Shown here piece by piece: positions 60,311 through 64,000 of a stretch of DNA of 64,000 nt (positions are counted from its first letter, which is position 1; every line of letters begins with the position of its first letter). This DNA comes from Fen-1258 sp964449775. Its GTDB lineage: Bacteria > Bacteroidota > Ignavibacteria > Ignavibacteriales > Melioribacteraceae. The stretch covers positions 62,001 to 126,000 of the forward strand of contig CAYVBQ010000005.1 of assembly GCA_964449775.1 (NCBI GenBank), written 5' to 3'. The position numbers and the translations under genes were made by a program. The notes under the pieces are model-generated. The model did no database searches. It worked only from the letters and a program-made list of their open reading frames with translations, and was not told the DNA's origin.

Positions 60311-61025
60311 AAAACTTAAAAAGGTTTATAAGAAAAGAGCGGTAGTTGATAATGTCTCTGTTCAAGTCCAGCAGGGGGAAGTGGTTGGCTTGCTGGGACC
60401 AAACGGTGCAGGGAAAACAACTACCTTTTATATGATAGTCGGTATGATAAAACCGAATGACGGAAAAGTATTCTTAGAAGATCGTGAAATTACAGATGAA
60501 CCGATGTATAAACGCGCGAAGATGGGCATAGGTTATCTTCCTCAAGAAGCATCCGTATTTAGAAGATTGAGTGTTGAAGATAATATAATGGCTGTGCTTC
60601 AGATGATGAATCTTACAAATGAAGAAAGAAAAGAATGGCAGGAAAAATTATTGAATGAACTCGGAATTGTGAATGTTCGGAAAAATTTAGGTTACCAATT
60701 AAGCGGCGGTGAAAGAAGGCGGTGCGAAATTGCGCGCGCCCTTGCTACCAATCCAAAATTTATTTTGCTTGATGAACCTTTTGCCGGTGTGGATCCGATT
60801 GCGGTTGAAGATATAATGAATATCGTTGCTAATCTTAAAACTAAAGGAATAGGAATATTAATAACCGATCACAATGTTCATGAAACATTAAGCATTGTTG
60901 ACCGTGCTTACATTCTGATCAATGGGCAAATCTTTAAAGACGGAACTGCACACGATTTAGCGGAAGACATTGAAGTGAAGAAATTATATCTTGGCGAAAA
61001 ATTTAAGTTAGACCGCTATTCCTAA
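60282..61025 (+). CDS. lptB: LPS export ABC transporter ATP-binding protein
   Basis: 247 residues. ATPase that drives LPS extraction through LptFG. Walker A GPNGAGKTTTFY, Q-loop YLPQEASVFRRLSVEDN, signature LSGGERRRCEIARAL, Walker B FILLDEPFAGVDPIA, and H-loop LITDHNV. LptB-like sequence throughout. ATG 60282 was chosen over 60270 because AAAGGA stands at proper distance. It overlaps the OstA-like gene. lptF and lptG are not in the window. Confidence 0.94.
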   Translation: MPENLILRSEKLKKVYKKRAVVDNVSVQVQQGEVVGLLGPNGAGKTTTFYMIVGMIKPNDGKVFLEDREITDEPMYKRAKMGIGYLPQEASVFRRLSVEDNIMAVLQMMNLTNEERKEWQEKLLNELGIVNVRKNLGYQLSGGERRRCEIARALATNPKFILLDEPFAGVDPIAVEDIMNIVANLKTKGIGILITDHNVHETLSIVDRAYILINGQIFKDGTAHDLAEDIEVKKLYLGEKFKLDRYS

Positions 61026-61213
61026 AATTTAACAAAAAAGTAGTAGCTGATTGCAATTACTAAGGAGAGGTAAAGGAAAATCCAGGAACTCTGTTTAATT
61101 TTTTTTATTAAACTTCTCTTCTTCAAATATGAGATGGTAGATTCTTCATCTCGTTTATAATCGCCTTTATCAACAGACCATTTATAAAAATTATGCTCTT
61201 TTACTTTATTCAT
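61022..61213 (-). CDS. Small protein with C-terminal membrane segment
   Basis: 63 residues from ATG 61213 (a longer frame to 61240 is possible). A charged N-terminal part (NKVKEHNFYKWSVDKGDYKR) is followed by a hydrophobic C-terminal segment of about 18 residues (WIFLYLSLVIAISYYFFV). Not recognised; it could be a tail-anchored small membrane protein. Convergent with lptB and overlapping it by 4 nt. No strong Shine-Dalgarno. Confidence 0.42.
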   Translation of the reverse strand: MNKVKEHNFYKWSVDKGDYKRDEESTISYLKKRSLIKKIKQSSWIFLYLSLVIAISYYFFVKF

Positions 61214-61338
61214 TTTGCTTTCTTTTTTTAATTGCCCCAAAAATAGCTTTATATAACTTTTCCTCTAATGATGATTATCACAAAAGATCACTTCACTATT
61301 ATTATCGTAAAATTCAACAATAAGTTGAAAGTAAAAGT

Positions 61339-62931
61339 TCATTTATTGAATTCACGAATAATTTTTTGAATCTCCTCTTCCGATATTCCGCTTCCTAAAA
61401 CTACTTTTTCGTTTTTAGTGCTGGTCTTACGTCTCACATCACCAACAGAAATTGTATTTGGGTTCCCCGCACGTGCTCTCAATCTTTCTTCTATTTGCTT
61501 AGTAAAATTTCCTTCTTGATATCCACTCTTACCACTTACCGATGAAGGAAGATCAAATGAAGTAACGCATTGACCCGGATTTACCGGATTAATTTCGAAG
61601 GCGAGAGTTTTTATATTCATCAAGTGCATTGCAGTTACATTTTCAGAAATGATAGAACCACCCCATGTGCCGGGACCTAATGTTAACGATGGCATCAAAC
61701 CCGTTGTATAACCGACTGCACCTACAGAAGCGGGAGTATTAACAACAATTCTGAATGCAGGTTTCTCAAGCGCAAACTTCATAATAATTTCTTTATCGTT
61801 AGAATGAATTGCCATCGTATGACCAATTCCGCCAAATTGCAAAAGTTCTATGCAACGATGACATCCTTCGAGCCAACCATCTACCGTATAGAATGCGAGC
61901 ATAGGAGAAAGTTTTTCGATGGAAAGAGGTTCATCTTTTCCAACACTGCTGCACTCCGCTACAAGAACTGTAGTATTATCCGGTACAGTAAATCCTGCGT
62001 AGTTAGCAATCCATACAGCCGGTTTGCCAACAATATCTGCATTTAACTTAGCGCCGCGAGCAACTTTATTTTCTAATTTTTTCTTTTCCTCTTCGTTAAC
62101 AAAATAACAACCGATTCGTTTTGCCTCTTCAATAACTTTATGACGTATAGACCGGTCAACTATCATTGCCTGTTCGGAAGAACATAATGTTCCGTTGTCA
62201 AAAGTAGTTCCATAAACAATATCGGCAACAGCTTTTTGATAATTTGCCGTCTTCTCGATGAAAGCCGGAACATTTCCAGAGCCAACTCCATAAGCAGGTG
62301 TACCTGAACTATAAGCGGCATGAACCATCGGCATTCCACCTGTAGCAAGAATTATGGCAATGTTTTTGTCTTTCATTAAAGCATTAGTACCCTCTATGGT
62401 TGGTATAGACAAACACTGAATTAATCCTTTAGGCGCACCGGCTTTTTCTGCTGCATCAGATAAAACTCTCAATGCTTCGGATGTACATTTAAGTGCTTTA
62501 GGATGCGGAGATACAACAATTCCGTTTCTGCATTTTAATGAAATGATTGCTTTGAACATAGCAGTAGAAGTTGGATTTGTTGATGGAACGAGAGCGGCAA
62601 CAACACCCATCGGTTCGGCAATTTTTATAATTTTTCCGTCTTTCTGTACATCAATTACTCCGACTGACTTCAAATCTCTGATAGATTCCCAAACGTTCCT
62701 AGTACCGAACTGATTTTTAATGATCTTATCGGAAACTTTTCCGAAACCGGTTTCTTCGTGAGCCATCTTTGCAAGACGCTCTGCTTCCTTAAAGCCGGCA
62801 TCTGCCATTGCTTTTACAATTTTATCAACTTGTTCTTGATTGTAATGTTTGAATTCGAGTTGGGCTTCTTTTGCTTTAGCTGCAAGTGTTCGGGCTTCTT
62901 GAATAGATTGAAGGTCTTTATCAAAATTCAT
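61339..62931 (-). CDS. CoA-acylating aldehyde dehydrogenase with C-terminal tail
   Basis: 530 residues from ATG 62931 (the longer frame to 62979 adds 16 residues and would overlap the predicted promoter). The catalytic part (about 1-455) resembles EutE and the N-terminal half of AdhE: ALVPSTNPTSTAMFKAI, VVSPHPKALKCT, IILATGGMPMVHAAYSSGTPAYGVGSGNVPAFIE (split), the Cys nucleophile in FDNGTLCSSEQA and LTLGPGTWGGS. Makes acyl-CoA from an aldehyde. A linker and the helix ISEEEIQKIIREFNK follow at the end, like an encapsulation peptide of bacterial microcompartments. No shell gene is in the window. Confidence 0.85.
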   Translation of the reverse strand: MNFDKDLQSIQEARTLAAKAKEAQLEFKHYNQEQVDKIVKAMADAGFKEAERLAKMAHEETGFGKVSDKIIKNQFGTRNVWESIRDLKSVGVIDVQKDGKIIKIAEPMGVVAALVPSTNPTSTAMFKAIISLKCRNGIVVSPHPKALKCTSEALRVLSDAAEKAGAPKGLIQCLSIPTIEGTNALMKDKNIAIILATGGMPMVHAAYSSGTPAYGVGSGNVPAFIEKTANYQKAVADIVYGTTFDNGTLCSSEQAMIVDRSIRHKVIEEAKRIGCYFVNEEEKKKLENKVARGAKLNADIVGKPAVWIANYAGFTVPDNTTVLVAECSSVGKDEPLSIEKLSPMLAFYTVDGWLEGCHRCIELLQFGGIGHTMAIHSNDKEIIMKFALEKPAFRIVVNTPASVGAVGYTTGLMPSLTLGPGTWGGSIISENVTAMHLMNIKTLAFEINPVNPGQCVTSFDLPSSVSGKSGYQEGNFTKQIEERLRARAGNPNTISVGDVRRKTSTKNEKVVLGSGISEEEIQKIIREFNK

Positions 62932-62955
62932 AAATGCGCCTGTTATTTTCTGTAC

Positions 62956-62987
62956 GAAATATAAAACAAGAGGGGACAAACTTCAAT
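62956..62987 (-). promoter_or_regulatory. Candidate promoter of the aldehyde dehydrogenase gene
   Basis: On the minus strand: ATTG (62987-62984), a 20-nt spacer, TATATTTC (62963-62956). One mismatch in each box to TTTG-N20-TAnnTTTG. It supports the start at 62931. Confidence 0.35.
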
Positions 62988-63019
62988 TGACTGTTTTTGA
63001 AGACATGTAATCGAAAGAA

Positions 63020-63286
63020 TTATCTTTTTCTTAATCTCTTATAGACACGTTTTCTGTCGTCGATCATATAGACGATAACTTCCTTTATCTTATCGTCTAT
63101 TCCGTAGATGATTCTTAAATCACCAACTCTAAATTTATATTCATCTCTTCCTTGAAGTTTTTTAGAGCCGGCTGATCGCGGATTTACTTTAATTATTTCA
63201 AGATGTTTAATAACAGCAGCTTCTTGTTTTGGAGTAAGATTACCAAGTTCTTTTGATGCGGACTTTGTAAGAAGAAGAGAATACAT
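63020..63286 (-). CDS. RelE/ParE family toxin
   Basis: 88 residues, typical length. ParE/RelE fold pattern: YSLLLTKSASKELGNLTPKQ (helices), SAGSKKLQGRDEYKFRVGDLRIIYGID seen as KKLQGRDEYKFRVGDLRIIY, and VIVYMIDDRKRVYKRLRKR. The RVGDLRIIY strand and basic C-terminus fit RelE-type ribonucleases, where ribosome-dependent mRNA cleavage is known. The start overlaps the antitoxin stop by 1 nt. Confidence 0.85.
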   Translation of the reverse strand: MYSLLLTKSASKELGNLTPKQEAAVIKHLEIIKVNPRSAGSKKLQGRDEYKFRVGDLRIIYGIDDKIKEVIVYMIDDRKRVYKRLRKR

Positions 63287-63489
63287 TATTTATTTTTTCT
63301 TTGTGAAAGATATTCTTCCAAGGAAATTATTGACTCCTTTTTTCTTTCTTCGATAATTATTGAATAGTGTAAGTCTTCACGTAATTCTTCATCTTGTATA
63401 AGTCTATTCATTACCGCATTACGATCTTTTTTCTTTAATGCGCGAAATGCAGTCCAAAAGATTTCAGCGGTTGCTTGTGTTTGTGTCAT
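63286..63489 (-). CDS. Antitoxin of the RelE/ParE pair
   Basis: 67 residues, mostly helical and charged: AEIFWTAFRALKKKDRNAVMNRLIQDEEL (seen as FWTAFRALKKKDRNAVMNRL), ending KESIISLEEYLSQRKNK. No DNA-binding motif is obvious. Its size and position directly before the toxin, with a 1-nt overlap, make it the antitoxin. It encodes the first gene of the pair in the usual antitoxin-toxin order. Confidence 0.78.
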   Translation of the reverse strand: MTQTQATAEIFWTAFRALKKKDRNAVMNRLIQDEELREDLHYSIIIEERKKESIISLEEYLSQRKNK

Positions 63490-63637
63490 TTTATCTTCTC
63501 GAATATTTCTATTTTAATTTAATAAACTAATCCCATTCCTGCTATCATTGTATAAACGAATTCCAAGCGGTGCAACTATTCGCTTATACTCTTTGAGACT
63601 CAATAAACAGTTTATAATTGGAGGTTAGTGATTCGTT

Positions 63638-64000
63638 CTACTTAATTATTTCCTTCAAATTCTGATAACCGCTCTTACTAACGGGTAACTTTACTCCATC
63701 ATGGAGAAGAACGCGATATGATTCTTTCTCGAATAATTCGATATGCTTTATGGCTGTAAGTTTTACAAAGTATGATCGGTGGATGCGGATGAACTCTTTG
63801 GGATTCAAATTCTCATCAAAATATTTCATTGTTTTCTGTTTGAGGAAATTTCCTTTCTCGGTATAAAGCATTGTGTAATCATCCTGCGCTTCAATATAGC
63901 GCAGCTCTTCAATTGGAATGATTAAAATTTTCTGTCCGTGTTTTATCACTACACGGTCAATAAATTCATCACGTGTTTCTATCGCTTTTACAAGACCGGA
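63638..64000 (-). CDS. LytTR DNA-binding response regulator, C-terminal part (5' end outside window)
   Basis: The frame stays open to the window edge with ...AIETRDEFIDRVVIKHG, so the N-terminal receiver domain should lie beyond it. The visible part is a LytTR domain: IPIEELRYIEAQDDYTMLYTE (seen as ELRYIEAQDDYTMLYTE), LKQKTMKYFDENLNPKEFIRIHRSYFVKLTAI split as FIRIHRSYFVKLTAI, and LPVSKSGYQNLKEI. These domains bind DNA in LytR/AlgR-type regulators. A GTG at 63949 is not the true start, since the family sequence continues upstream of it. Confidence 0.85.
   Translation of the reverse strand, partial: SGLVKAIETRDEFIDRVVIKHGQKILIIPIEELRYIEAQDDYTMLYTEKGNFLKQKTMKYFDENLNPKEFIRIHRSYFVKLTAIKHIELFEKESYRVLLHDGVKLPVSKSGYQNLKEIIK

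Noticed and set aside
63490..63637. Possible small gene between the antitoxin and the LytTR gene
   Set aside because: No open frame with a start signal or family-like sequence was found; 148 bp of spacer only.

Overview
The window is a stretch of bacterial chromosome, about 60-65% AT by eye. It most likely comes from the Ignavibacteria / Bacteroidota-Chlorobi side of the tree. The evidence is a type IX secretion (T9SS) sorting domain with the QNYPNPFNP motif, a bacillithiol gene (bshB1), a Bat (aerotolerance) operon, lipoprotein-type LptC, weak Shine-Dalgarno sequences with many GTG/TTG starts, and several candidate promoters of the Bacteroidota form TTTG-N20-TAnnTTTG. No rRNA, tRNA, CRISPR array or complete insertion sequence was seen.

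Layout. 1-3.6 kb: the end of a large modular T9SS-secreted protein. 3.8-14.2 kb: housekeeping genes (maeB, a YkuD-like protein, an Omp85 protein, yicC-gmk-rpoZ, family 4 uracil-DNA glycosylase, dnaB, a DUF1460 hydrolase). 14.3-18.1 kb: an accessory islet holding an MqsR-like toxin with a Panacea-domain antitoxin, a broken type III methyltransferase gene whose middle is replaced by a DUF2971 gene, and dinD. 18.2-31 kb: nfo, a riboflavin operon (ribD-ribE-ribBA-ribH), gatB, a CBS protein, bshB1, a dicarboxylate transporter, DUF302, cyclophilin and ettA. 31-40 kb: a secreted DRGH nuclease, an OB-fold lipoprotein, a J-domain protein, a short RecQ, a flavoprotein, an RlmI-type methyltransferase and a lone nucleotidyltransferase. 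40.4-49.9 kb: the moxR-DUF58-batABCDE operon followed by an M48 protease. 50-61 kb: a VWA lipoprotein, gatC, and a lipopolysaccharide block (kdsB, kdsA, kdsC, kdsD, lptC, an LptA/OstA-like gene, lptB) mixed with a B12-binding mutase subunit, a DUF1624 membrane protein and ruvB. 61-64 kb: an acylating aldehyde dehydrogenase with a C-terminal tail, a RelE/ParE toxin-antitoxin pair and the end of a LytTR regulator.

The genes fit a Gram-negative envelope with Kdo-containing LPS: kdsD, kdsA, kdsC and kdsB would make CMP-Kdo, and the Lpt genes would export LPS. The Bat operon forms an inner-membrane VWA complex with a MoxR chaperone. The riboflavin genes cover all steps from GTP and ribulose 5-phosphate except the phosphatase step.

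The most unusual aspect is between the genes. Many spacers are filled with small non-coding elements. At least four kinds of terminal inverted repeat (TIR) occur, some carrying different palindromic cores between similar ends; one pair has 4-bp flanks that look like target-site duplications. There are also tandem arrays with 7- and 8-bp periods and a hairpin built on a 6-bp period. Several elements supply the stop codon of the neighbouring gene or lead straight into a start codon. All functional calls are made by reading the sequence; no database search was possible.
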